Shown here: piece by piece, positions 39,880 to 48,341 of the stretch
Position numbering within the stretch: position 1 is the stretch's first letter
How the letters are laid out: each line of letters begins with the position of its first letter
Source of the DNA: Ahaetulla prasina
Taxonomy: Eukaryota > Chordata > Lepidosauria > Squamata > Colubridae
Assembly (NCBI RefSeq): GCF_028640845.1
Contig: NC_080541.1
Span: forward strand, 2,227,935-2,291,934
Reading direction: 5' to 3'
DNA length: 64,000 nt
Position numbers and translations under genes: made by a program
Notes under the pieces: generated by a model
Database searches by the model: none
Told to the model about the DNA's origin: nothing
The model's input: only the letters and a program-made list of their open reading frames with translations

Positions 39880-40774
39880 GTCGTGTCGATGCGTGGCCCA
39901 CTCGCACAGTGGTGTGATTCGACTTTGCGCCTTTTTTGAACTGGCCAATCCCTGGCCGCTTCGCTGAACCGGCGCCCTGTTGATTGGCCGGTTTGAATCT
40001 TTGGCGGGAAGGTTGGGAGGCTCGACAGGCCTGAGCTATGTGTCCTTTCTTTTCACACCGCCGACAAATTGCGTCTTTGAACCTGCAATTCTGTCGTTGG
40101 TGTTGGCCTCCGCAACTCACGCACTCGTCCCGGTCGCCTCTCTCCGGCCTCCCGGTGTGGAAAACCTCTTCCTCACTGTCCGATTTGGCCTGGATTTCTT
40201 CGCTGTGGACTGGCGTTGCTTTCGCCGCGGCATTCGGCGTGTTTGGCTTTTGTAAGGTTTCCGCCGCTTTGGTGGACATCTCGTGTGCCCTGGCCGCATC
40301 CAGGGCTATCGCCAGGGTTAGGTTGCTTTTCGACAGCAGCCGCCTCTGTAGTCGGATGTCCCTGACCCCACAAATGAGTTGTTCTAATAAAGAGTCCTCC
40401 AAGTCTCTATACTCACAGTGGTTTGCAGCTTTCCTTAATGCGGCCATGTATACGCTTATCGATTCGCCCTCTCGCTGAACTCTTTGCCTCAACTCGAACC
40501 GTTGTACAAACTTCGATGGCACCGGCGCGTAGTGTGCTCGTAGCATCGTCTGTAGTGTTTGCCATGGCACCGACTGTACCGGCGTTGGTTCTGACAGCGA
40601 TTCGGCGGTATCGAAGACTTCTGGCCCACAGTGGCTCAGGAAGTAAGCGCGCTTCCAATTATCCGATACTCCTTGCAATTCGTTAGCTTCGAGGAAACAC
40701 TCGAAACGAGCCATGTACGACCCCCATTTCTCCTTGGCTGGGTCAAATGGCGCTGGCGGCGTATAGCTAGACAT
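39860..40774 (-). CDS. gag: Gag (capsid-nucleocapsid) of the gypsy element, intact frame
   Basis: 304 codons starting at ATG 40772-40774. N-terminal and middle parts resemble Mag-type gag: KWGSYMARFECFLEAN near 16-31, then LRQRVQREGESISVYMAALR near 95-114 (the capsid major-homology-like part). The C-terminus has two zinc knuckles, C218-C221-H225-C230 (CX2CX3HX4C, one residue short of canonical) and C237-C240-H245-C250 (CX2CX4HX4C), followed by a basic tail. It would assemble virus-like particles and package RNA. The stop lies at 39860-39862, a few codons past an A7 run where the pol frame becomes open. Not host-derived and no sign of domestication. Confidence 0.93.
   Translation of the reverse strand: MSSYTPPAPFDPAKEKWGSYMARFECFLEANELQGVSDNWKRAYFLSHCGPEVFDTAESLSEPTPVQSVPWQTLQTMLRAHYAPVPSKFVQRFELRQRVQREGESISVYMAALRKAANHCEYRDLEDSLLEQLICGVRDIRLQRRLLSKSNLTLAIALDAARAHEMSTKAAETLQKPNTPNAAAKATPVHSEEIQAKSDSEEEVFHTGRPERGDRDECVSCGGQHQRQNCRFKDAICRRCEKKGHIAQACRASQPSRQRFKPANQQGAGSAKRPGIGQFKKGAKSNHTTVRVGHASTRLEKNIH
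39870..39876 (-). promoter_or_regulatory. A7 run at the gag-pol frame change
   Basis: On the minus strand CTAGAAAAAAATATTCAC: the gag frame passes through GAA AAA AAT and ends 9 nt later, while the pol frame opens just after TAG (39878-39880). The offset is +1 (or -2), not the usual -1, so this is either an unusual recoding site or an A-run length change in this copy. Confidence 0.5.
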
Positions 40775-40858
40775 CGCTATGTATACGCTCTTGATACTGG
40801 CTGGGTTTGAAATTACGTTGCTCCTTCAGCTCTTTTCCTGGTCTCACTGCCTTCAAAA

Positions 40859-40875
40859 TCCCACCTTCGTCGCCA
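40859..40875 (-). promoter_or_regulatory. Primer-binding site, probably tRNA-Ser
   Basis: One base inside the 5' LTR, the minus strand reads TGGCGACGAAGGTGGGA. Its complement TCCCACCTTCGTCGCCA ends in CCA and matches, from memory of the family, the 3' end of a vertebrate tRNA-Ser(GCU). Confidence 0.75.
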
Positions 40876-40876
40876 A

Positions 40877-41064
40877 TGTTAAGTTCGGGCAATGAAGAGG
40901 CAGGAGACCATACAAGTGACAACAGCTCTTTGGTTTATTGTGATCCCAGCAAAAGCCAACAGGCAAAAACCCCTCTTTAAATAGTATATTGGCTGAGGCA
41001 TCAGCCAATCAGCAACGTGCATTTTCCCGCCCAAATTTCCCTCCTAAAATTCAAATACATTACA
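40877..41064 (-). repeat. 5' LTR of the Ty3/gypsy element
   Basis: 188 bp, same length as the 3' LTR and differing at six positions (two adjacent in GAGACCAT, one in AGTATATT, two in GGCATCAGCC, one in TTCCCGCCC). Same TATA-like and AATAAA signals. Confidence 0.95.
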
Positions 41065-41069
41065 AAACC

Positions 41070-41738
41070 AACATGGAGAATATGCAAAGGGCAGGGCATT
41101 CAAACCTTCCAAAGAACTGAGGCTGCAGGAGGAGGAGGAGGAGGAGGAAGGAAAGGAATGCAAAACTCTATTTTAAAAAAAAAAAGCGAAGGAGGGGGAG
41201 AAGCTGGCTAAGAAGTCCATCTTTTCTGCACTCCACCCTCTCCCCTCCCCTTTTCGGTCAGGGGAGCCAAGGGGGGGTTCCGCTTGCTTGCATCTCAGCC
41301 TGAGCCGTCAGATGACAAATGCAATTATTCACCCGCTGCATCATAATTACTGCAAATGGTCCATTAAAGGAAAATTATCATCAATGTGATATTATCAGGC
41401 GGTGGGTGGATGGATGTAGAAAAGTGCTTATATCCTCCATTGTTCGGTTAATACCTAGTTCAGAGACTTTGGTAAGGGGTGGGTGGGATGCAGAGGGGTG
41501 ACCCCCCCCTCCCCAGGGGAGGAGGGGAGGCTCTGCTGATGCTGCACGGAGGAATCGGAGGAGGGGAGGAGAAATTTGACAATGTTTTTAAATTAAATTG
41601 TCTTAAGACAAAACCTGGGAAGATCTTACTTACTTTAAAAAGCCTTTCTCAACTTTTAAGAGAGGCGGACTTCAACTCCCAGAATTCCCCTGCACAGCCA
41701 GGGAATTCTGGGAAATTCACAGAAACATTACTCCAGAT
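41070..41738. other. Single-copy stretch with a possible conserved segment at 41280-41420
   Basis: GATGACAAATGCAATTATTC, ATCATAATTACTGCAAATGG and ATTATCATCAATGTG are AT-rich motif-dense blocks without repeat signature. An M1-like short palindrome (GGACTTCAACTCCCAGAATT) lies at 41668-41720. Confidence 0.35.
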
Positions 41739-41873
41739 CAGGGGTCTCCAACCTTGGTCCCTTTAAGACTTGTGGACTTCAACTCCCAGAGTCCCTCAGC
41801 CAGCAAAGCTGGCTGAGGAACTCTGGGAGTTGAAGTCCACAAGTCTTAAAGGGACCAAGGTTGGAGACCCCTG
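41739..41873. mobile_element. Fold-back hAT MITE M1, complete with perfect target duplication
   Basis: 135 bp, CAGGGGTCTCCAACCTTGGT to its complement, flanked by identical CTCCAGAT (41731-41738 and 41874-41881). Confidence 0.95.
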
Positions 41874-42027
41874 CTCCAGATGTTCTCCCTAGGAAAAAGT
41901 AGACTTCCTGCTAGGATTTCCCAGCCAACCTCGGCCACTTAAAGATGGGTGGACTTCAACTCCCAGAATCCCACAGCACAGCACAAACCCTGAGGACTTT
42001 GTGAAAGCAGTTACACATAGATAGATA

Positions 42028-42275
42028 TAGTTAGTCCATGACTTACGACCATTCATTTAGGGACCATTTGAGGTTACTACGGCTCTGAAAAAAGGGACTT
42101 AGGACCGTTTCTCACATTTACGACCGTTGCAACATCCCCGTGGTCAAAATGCGGAAGCTTGGCAACCGACACATATTTACGACGGTCCCAGCATCCCAGG
42201 GACAGGTGATTGACATTCCCGGCGTGATTCCAACAAGAAAAATAAAAGGGGGAAGATGGTTTCGCTTAATGACAT
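42028..42275 (+). mobile_element. M6 MITE, 3'-truncated
   Basis: AGTCCATGACTTACGACCAT, TTTCTCACATTTACGACCGT and TTTACGACGGTCCCAGCATC. Confidence 0.7.
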
Positions 42276-42429
42276 GTGAATCTAGACAAACCCACTGCTC
42301 AAGGCAGGAGTCCTCCTATCACCTCAGGCAAATGACTGTCAGTATTTTCTTAAATACATAAGTATTCTTGCGAGAAATAATAATAACTAAATAAACCTCT
42401 TTAAAGGAAAGAGAACTCCAGTCCCTTTG

Positions 42430-42655
42430 AGCACTGATGATGTTACCTAGTTTGGTAATGAAACGCTGGTGAATGAACATTAATGAAACATTTGCAAGAA
42501 AGCAACCAGGCTCAAAGAAAACCAAAGACCCCACCATCCTCCTCCTCCTCTTCTTCCTCCTCTTCTTCCTCCTCCTCCTCCTCCTCCTCCTCCTCCTCCT
42601 CCTCCTCCTCCTCCTCCTCCTCCTCTTCCTCCTCCTCCTCCTCCTCCCTGCAATC
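42430..42655 (+). repeat. PLE-tail family 1 unit followed by (CCT)n
   Basis: GCACTGATGATGTTACCTAG ... TTTGCAAGAAAGCAACCAGG, then about 110 bp of CCT repeats (42537-42650). Frames here are poly-Ser/poly-Leu artefacts. Confidence 0.78.
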
Positions 42656-42765
42656 CCCTGGGATTTTATCTTTCTTTTTCTTTCCTTTTCTCTTCTTTCA
42701 TTTATTTTGCATTTTATTTTATTTTATATTTTATTTCATTATTTTATTTTATGTATTTCCAAGAT

Positions 42766-43030
42766 GGCCGTGGGTGGCTCAGGCGGTAAGATAGCCTGTT
42801 ATTAAACACAGCTGCCTGCAATTACTGCAGGTTCAAGTCCCACCAGGCCCAAGGTTGACTCAGCCTTCCATCCTTTATAAAGTAGGTAAAATGAGGACCC
42901 AGATTGTTGGGGGCAATAAAGTTGACTTTGTATATAATATACAAATGGATGAAGACTATTGCTTAACACAGTGTAAGCCGCCCTGAGTCTTCGGAGAAGG
43001 GCGGGGTATAAATGTAAATAAAAAAATGTA
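42766..43030 (+). mobile_element. SINE type B
   Basis: GGGTGGCTCAGGCGGTAAGA head, TTTATAAAGTAGGTAAAATG body, GGGCGGGGTATAAATGTAAA tail. Confidence 0.87.
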
Positions 43031-43231
43031 AATGTAAATTTTTAAAAAATGGCGCCGATGAAGGTTGCTTCGGTGAAATGCTCTCTAATGCTTTCTTTAT
43101 TTCTAATTGTTCTCTGTGACTCACTACGGATTTCCTACTCACGAAACCATCTGCTAAAAATTAAGCAACATTTCTTTAAGGAGCAGCTTTCTGTGATCTC
43201 ACCCCTCCCTGTCTTTACAAACTTGGAGGAG

Positions 43232-43500
43232 ATTCTAAATGTAAATGTTGTACCTTGATGAACGTATCTTTTCTTTTATGTACACTGAGAGCGTATGCAC
43301 CAAGACAAATTCCTTGTGTGTCCAATCACACTTGGCCAATAAAAAAAAATTCTATTCTATTATTTTATATTTTATTGTATTGTTTTACATTTTACATTTT
43401 ATTTCATTATTCCTTTATTTTAGATTTCATTTCATTTTATTATTATTACATTTTATCATATTTTATTCATTTTTATTTCCTTTCCTTTGATTGATTATTT
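43232..43500 (+). repeat. (ATTCT)n-tailed LINE 3' end passing into AT-rich simple repeat
   Basis: GTTGTACCTTGATGAACGTA, TTATGTACACTGAGAGCGTA and TTGGCCAATAAAAAAAAATT, then decayed pentamers (TATTTTATATTTTATTG). Confidence 0.8.
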
Positions 43501-43741
43501 TATTGATTGATTAGTTTATTGATTGATTTAATTGTTTTATTTTATTATTTTGTTGCCTTAAGACAGGTCAGGCCGTTGGTGAGCGCGAGGCAGCCTGGCT
43601 GGGCTTCATTTCACACTTGTGGTGAGATTAGCTGAGCTCATGCGATGCGCTGAGCTTCCCCTCTTATCTCTTCCGAACACTCTGCTAATTCAGCAAAAGT
43701 TCCCAGCCCGCCTGCACGGCTGTGTGATTTGCACCCGGTAG

Positions 43742-43957
43742 CAGAAATTTTGAGCAGTTCGGAGAACCAGCAAATACCACCTGTGGCTGGCCCCCAGAGT
43801 GGGGTGGGAATGGAGATTGTGCAGTATACTTCCCCCAGGAATGGGGAGGGAATGGGGATTTTGCAGTATCCTTCCCTTGCCACGCCCACCAAGCCACACC
43901 ACGCCCACTAAGCCACACCCACAGAACCGATCGTAAAAAAAATTGGATTTCACCACT
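43742..43957. mobile_element. M2 MITE, left end missing
   Basis: TTTTGAGCAGTTCGGAGAAC to AAAATTGGATTTCACCACTG. Interior CCACGCCCACCAAGCCACAC. Confidence 0.8.
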
Positions 43958-43964
43958 GGTCTGA

Positions 43965-44035
43965 AGTGTAGGGTTTCCTGCCTAAGCAGGGGGTTGGACT
44001 AGAAGACCTCCAAGGTCCCTTCCAACTCTGTTACT
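43965..44035 (+). mobile_element. CR1 3' end scrap
   Basis: GGGGGTTGGACTAGAAGACC and AACTCTGTTACTCT. Confidence 0.75.
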
Positions 44036-44190
44036 CTAAAAGATTCCATACTTCTTGATGAGTAATCTCTTTTTAATCGGTATATTGGTTTCTACTAATG
44101 GATTTGAATTTCCCGGAGTCTTGCAAGGATAGGTTCGGTAAGATATAAATCCGTCCCTCTTAATATAGGGAATGGCTGCATACAGCAGAC

Positions 44191-44431
44191 CAGAGGTGGG
44201 TTTCAGCAGATTCTGACCAGTTCTGGAGAAACGGTAGTGGAAATTTCGAGTAGTTTGGGAGAACCAGTAGTAAAAATTCTGACTGGCCCCGTCCCTAAGT
44301 CTCCCAAGTCCCAGCTGATTGGGAGGGAATGGGGATTTTGCAGTATCCTTCCCCTGCCACGCCCACCAAGCCACGCCCACCAAGCCACACCCACAGAACC
44401 GGTAGCAAATTTTTTTTGAAACCCACCATTG
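44191..44431. mobile_element. hAT MITE M2, complete with perfect target duplication
   Basis: CAGAGGTGGGTTTCAGCAG ... TTTGAAACCCACCATTG. Inverted termini flanked by identical CAGCAGAC (44183-44190, 44432-44439). Confidence 0.93.
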
Positions 44432-44599
44432 CAGCAGACCCATCGCTCTGTTCTCATTCAGGTTATGCAAAGCAGGGAAAAAGGATAAGACATCATAAGC
44501 CGAAGAAATGAAAGCAAAGGAAATCGTTTTAATCTATCTTACATCGTCTGCCACTCACCTCTATCCATCTGTGCACATCATCCTTGTTTCCATGCTCTC

Positions 44600-44815
44600 T
44601 TGGCTTGGTGGTTATCCTGCAGAGATTTCATTACCCAGCTACGTAACATCATCAGTGCTGGAAGGGAGTGGGGTTTGTAGAAAGGAGGAAGAGGAGTGGG
44701 GGGGGAGGAGGAGGAGGAGGGCTGCCAAGTCCTTGGTATTCTCTGAGCTTGATTGTTTTCTTGCAGATGTTTCATTACCCAGCTAGGTAACACCATCAGT
44801 GCTAGAAGAAAGAAG
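44600..44815 (-). repeat. PLE-tail family 1: two tandem units with a GGA-rich spacer
   Basis: GATTTCATTACCCAGCTACG, TAACATCATCAGTGCTGGAA, then (GGA)n, then GATGTTTCATTACCCAGCTA, TAACACCATCAGTGCTAGAA. Confidence 0.78.
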
Positions 44816-44837
44816 TCACTGTTTAACACCAGACCAA

Positions 44838-45135
44838 CAATCTTTTTTGTTGTTGTTAGTTGCGAAGTCGTATCTGACCCATCGCGACCCCATGGACAAC
44901 GTTCCTCCAGGCCTTCCTGTCCTCTACCATCCTCTGGAGTCCATTTAAACTCATGCCTAGTGCTTCAGTGACTCCGTCCAGCCACCTCGTTCTCTGTCGT
45001 CCCCTTCTTCTTTTGCCCTCCATCGTTCCCAGCATTCGGCTCTTCTCCAGAGAGTCCTTCCTTCTCCTTAGGTGGCCAAAGGATTTGAGTTTCATCTTCA
45101 GGATCTGGCCTTCTAAAGAGCAGTCAGGGTTGATC
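44838..45135 (-). pseudogene. RTE-BovB LINE, ORF C-terminal fragment
   Basis: The minus frame 44856-45095 (79 codons) carries EGKRRRGRQRTRWLDGV, ALGMSLNGLQRMVEDR and AWRNVVHGVA, the conserved C-terminal end of BovB-type reverse transcriptase ORFs. The plus-strand text GCGACCCCATGGACAACGTT is the familiar BovB landmark. It is truncated at both ends. Confidence 0.9.
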
Positions 45136-45254
45136 AGTAGTGAACTACCAACTCAGACAAACAATTAAAGAGTCTAACAGCCTAATCAAGGAATCATTAA
45201 GAATTTTTCCACCAACAATGACAGAACAAACCATTAATATAAACAGAGAGCAAA

Positions 45255-45500
45255 GACCCTTTTAGCACTGATGATGTTACCTAGTTGGGTCATGAAACAT
45301 CTGCAAGAAAACCATCCAGCTCAGAGAGCATCAAGGACCCCACAGTTGTCTTCTTCCTCCTCCTCCTCCTCCTCCTCTCCACAAACCCAGTTCCTTTCTG
45401 GCACTGATGATGTTACCTAGTTGGGTCATGAAACGTCTGCAAGAAAACAGCCAAGCTCAGAGAGCCCCAAGGATCCCAGAGTTCAACCCTGAGCTACGAA
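45255..45500 (+). repeat. PLE-tail family 1: two direct units with intact ribozyme-like core
   Basis: CACTGATGATGTTACCTAGT ... CATGAAACATCTGCAAG (45266) and CACTGATGATGTTACCTAGT ... CATGAAACGTCTGCAAG (45403) are separated by a (CCT)n spacer. The second unit is the best match to the consensus in the window. Confidence 0.8.
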
Positions 45501-46034
45501 TATTCTCCTTCATTGGCCGGTGTGGTTCTCTCCAGCCAGACCAGCTGAGTTCAGCCAAGATCAGAGGCGGAGGGGAACGGGCTTGAGGCTTTTGGAGCCG
45601 CACAACCCCGCTTGGCACTGAGAGAGGAAAGAAAAAGGCCCGGCGCAGGTCTCCGCTTACAGCTTTTGAACAGCTGGCACCTCTGGCTGGCAAACACCCA
45701 AATTCTGTGATCGCAGTGAAATTCACAAGCTGCCTCATTTGCAGGGCTGACAGCCTTGCGAGTGCAAAATTTGGGAGCTTAATTGGAAAGCTTTTAAAAC
45801 TCCCAAGGCAGCCACGAGAAGGAGATAAAAAAAAAAATATGGGAGAGAAATCAGCTTCCCCAACCCGGCACCCTCAGGAAGCTTGGATCAGAAACGGCTC
45901 CCAAAGCTGCAGCCGGCATCCCGCCCCCCGCCCCCCCCGGCAGCGTGCTAGGCTGGGAACGATGGGCTCTATAGTCCAAAGCTTTGAAAGGAACCATTTC
46001 CAAAGTCTGCCTTGAGGCAGCAAGATCAGAGGCA
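45500..46034. other. Single-copy stretch with a possible conserved segment at 45690-45830
   Basis: ATTCTGTGATCGCAGTGAAA and GGGAGCTTAATTGGAAAGC resemble conserved non-coding DNA. No gene was recognised. Confidence 0.35.
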
Positions 46035-46295
46035 TAGAATCAAAACCAGGTATTAGCAGCCCTTGGTAACGCCTTAGTTAGGCCACACCTGGAATCCTGC
46101 AACCAGTTTTGGTCATCACCCCATTACAAAAAAGATGTTGAAAATTTGGAAAAAGTGCAGAGAAGAGCAGCTAAGATGATTAAAGGCCTGGAGACAAAAA
46201 CATGGGAAGAAGGGTTACAGGATTAGTCTAGAGAAAATAAAGACCAGGAGAGACATGATAGCAGTATTCCAGTATTTGAGGGGCTGCCACAAAGA

Positions 46296-46649
46296 CGTGG
46301 TGGCTCAGTGGCTCAGACGCTGAGCTTGTCGATCGAAAGGTCGGCAGTTCAGCGGTTCGAATCCCTAGTGCCGCATAATGGGGTGAGCTCCCGTGACTTG
46401 TCCCAGCTTCTGCCAACCTAGCAGTTCGAAAGCACGTAAAAAATGCAAGTAGAAAAATAGGAACCACCTTTGGTGGGAAGGGACCAGTGTTCTGTGTGCC
46501 TTTGGCGTTGAGTCATGCCGGCCACATGACCACGGAGACGTCTTCGGACAGCGCTGGCTCTTTGGCTTTGAAACGGAGATCAGCATCGCCCCCTAGAGTC
46601 AGGAACGACTAGCACGTAAGTGCGAGGGGAACCTTTGTCTTTAGGTTTA
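46296..46649 (+). mobile_element. tRNA-derived SINE with BovB-like 3' tail (Sauria-type)
   Basis: The tRNA-like head GTGGCTCAGTGGCTCAGACG ... GGTTCGAATCCC has good A and B boxes. The 3' part GGCCACATGACCACGGAGAC ... CGCCCCCTAGAGTCAGGAAC resembles the BovB 3' end, as known for Sauria SINEs. Target duplication CACAAAGA (46288-46295, 46650-46657). Nested in CR1. Confidence 0.88.
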
Positions 46650-46852
46650 CACAAAGAATAGGGGGAGGAGTCAACCTATTTTCCAAAGCATCAGAAGGCA
46701 AGACAAGAAACAATGGATGGAGATTAATCAAGGAGAGAAGCAACCTGGAACTGAGGAGAAACTTCCTAACAGTGAGGACAATTAACCAGTGGAACAGCTG
46801 GCCACCAGAAGTTGTGGGTGCTTCCATCACTGGAGGTTTTCAGCAAGACTTT

Positions 46853-47094
46853 CTTTTTTCACCAAGCGGGGCTGGCCTGATTGATTGATTTTAATATTTT
46901 GGGGATTTTAGCGGGTTTCTTAACAGGGGTTTTTATATTTTGTATTTTTTACCTTATAGTTTTAAGTATACAGCAATTTAATTAGATTTTTAATTTTGTT
47001 ATGGTATTTTAAATGGTTTTTGGATTATTGTCATTTTACTTGCTGTACACCGCCCTGAGTCTTCGGAGAAGGGCGGTATAAAAATGTGAATGAA

Positions 47095-47144
<50 letters not shown>
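46853..47144 (+). mobile_element. L2-like LINE 3' UTR nested in CR1
   Basis: AAGCGGGGCTGGCCTGATTG ... GCTGTACACCGCCCTGAGTC ... GGGCGGTATAAAAATG then (AAAT)n. The reversed relative is at 62280-62943. Confidence 0.85.
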
Positions 47145-47145
<1 letters not shown>

Positions 47146-47249
47146 GAGGCTGGACAGCCACTTGTCTGAGATAGGGTCTCCTGCTTGAGTAGGGGAGTGG
47201 ACTAGAAGATCTCCAAGGTCCCATCCAAACATTATTCTGTAATTATTTT

Positions 47250-47858
47250 AACCAGTGGAACTACTTGCCTCCAGAAATCGTGAGTGCTCCAACACCGGAG
47301 GTTCTTAAGAAGAGATTCACTAGGGGAGACATGATAGCTGTGTTCCAATATCTCAGGGGCTGCCACAAAGAAGAGGGAGTCAAGCTATTCTCCAAAGCAC
47401 CTGAGGGTAAAACAAGAAGCAATGGGTGGAAACTAATCAAGGAGAGAAGCAACTTAGAACTAAGGAGAAATTTCCTGACAGTTAGAACAATTAATAAGTG
47501 GAACGACTTGCCTGCAGAAGTTGTGAATGCTCCAACACTGAAAATTTTTAAGAAAATGTTGGATAACCATCTGACTGAGATGGTGTAGGGTTTCCTGCCT
47601 GGGCAGGGGGTTGGACTAGAAGGCCTCCAAGGTCCCTTTAAACTCTGATGTTGTTATGTTATGTTATGTTATGTTATGTTATGTTATGTTATGTTATGTT
47701 ATGTTATGTTATGTTATGTTATGTTATGTTATGTTATGTTATGTTATGTTATGTTATGAGATTGGACAGTCTCCACTTGTTTGAAATGGTATAGGGTCTC
47801 CTGCTTGAGCATGGGGGTGGACTAGAAGACCTCCAAGGTCCCTTCCAGCTCTATTCTG
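47250..47858 (+). mobile_element. CR1 3' end interrupted by a second CR1
   Basis: The outer CR1 reads ACTTGCCTCCAGAAATCGTG ... TTAAGAAGAGATT (47312). The inner CR1 occupies 47313-47757. The outer then resumes as AGATTGGACAGTCTCCACTT to CAAGGTCCCTTCCAGC. Confidence 0.83.
47313..47757 (+). mobile_element. CR1 with (ATGTT)n tail nested in CR1
   Basis: GGGGAGACATGATAGCTGTG to AGAAGGCCTCCAAGGTCCCT, then about 105 bp of TTATG repeats. The frame 47265-47588 includes KLIKERSNLELRRNFLTVR. Short AGATT/GAGATT repeats lie at the junctions. Confidence 0.87.
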
Positions 47859-48341
47859 ATTGAAATATAGAACTTGTCCATGTGCACGTTTGGGGTGAAT
47901 TTAGCCTTCTTGCAAGTTGCAAGATGACCACAAATTTCTATTCTGAGAAAAGCATGTAGACCTTCGTGCTTCACATGTAGACCCTATACTTACAACTGTT
48001 CATTTTGTGACGGTTTGAAGTTACAGCAGTGCTGATAAAAGTGACTTTAGTGCTGGTTCCACCCTTACAACCATTGCCGCCTCCCCAAGGTCACGTGATC
48101 AAAATTCGGGAGCTTGGCAACTGGCGTGTACTTATGACGGTTGCAGTGTCCCGAGGTCACGTGATCGTCTTTTACAGCCTTCTGAGACAAGCAAAGTCAA
48201 TGGGGAAGCCGGATTCACTTAACAACCGGGTTACTAACTTCGCAATCGCAGTGATTCACTTAACAACGGTGCCATGAAAGGTCGTAAAAACGGGGCAAAA
48301 GGAACAAATCTCTCGCTCAGCCACAGATAGACACGTTGGGC

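Larger units (their letters stand above)
36479..41064 (-). mobile_element. Near-complete Ty3/gypsy (Mag-like) LTR retrotransposon
   Basis: Length 4586 bp with LTRs of 188 bp at both ends, TG...CA termini and a perfect 5-bp target duplication AAACC (36474-36478, 41065-41069). Minus-strand order is 5' LTR, primer-binding site, gag, protease, reverse transcriptase, RNase H, integrase, purine tract, 3' LTR. Integrase lies after RNase H, as in Ty3/gypsy. The gag and pol sequences look like the Mag clade (K02A2.6-like proteins of animals). It is inactive as it stands: one in-frame TGA at the RNase H-integrase junction and one frame change in the integrase C-terminus. The LTRs differ at 6 of 188 sites. 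Confidence 0.95.
46035..47232 (+). mobile_element. CR1-type LINE 3' portion carrying a nested SINE and a nested L2 tail
   Basis: CR1 from GCCACACCTGGAATCCTGC. It is broken at CCACAAAGA (SINE 46296-46649), resumes CACAAAGAATAGGGGGAGG, is broken again at GTTTTCAGCAAGA (L2 tail 46853-47144), and resumes AAGAGGCTGGACAGCCACTT to AGAAGATCTCCAAGGTCCC. Confidence 0.87.

Noticed and set aside
39860..40774. Gag as a domesticated host gene (PNMA/Arc-like)
   Set aside because: It sits in a complete element with LTRs, target duplication and pol; nothing suggests host co-option.
42473..42805. 103-110 codon frames rich in Ser or Leu
   Set aside because: (CCT)n microsatellite attached to a PLE tail.
46298..46380. 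True tRNA gene (A and B boxes visible)
   Set aside because: It is the head of a SINE with a BovB-like tail and target duplication; no acceptor-stem closure.
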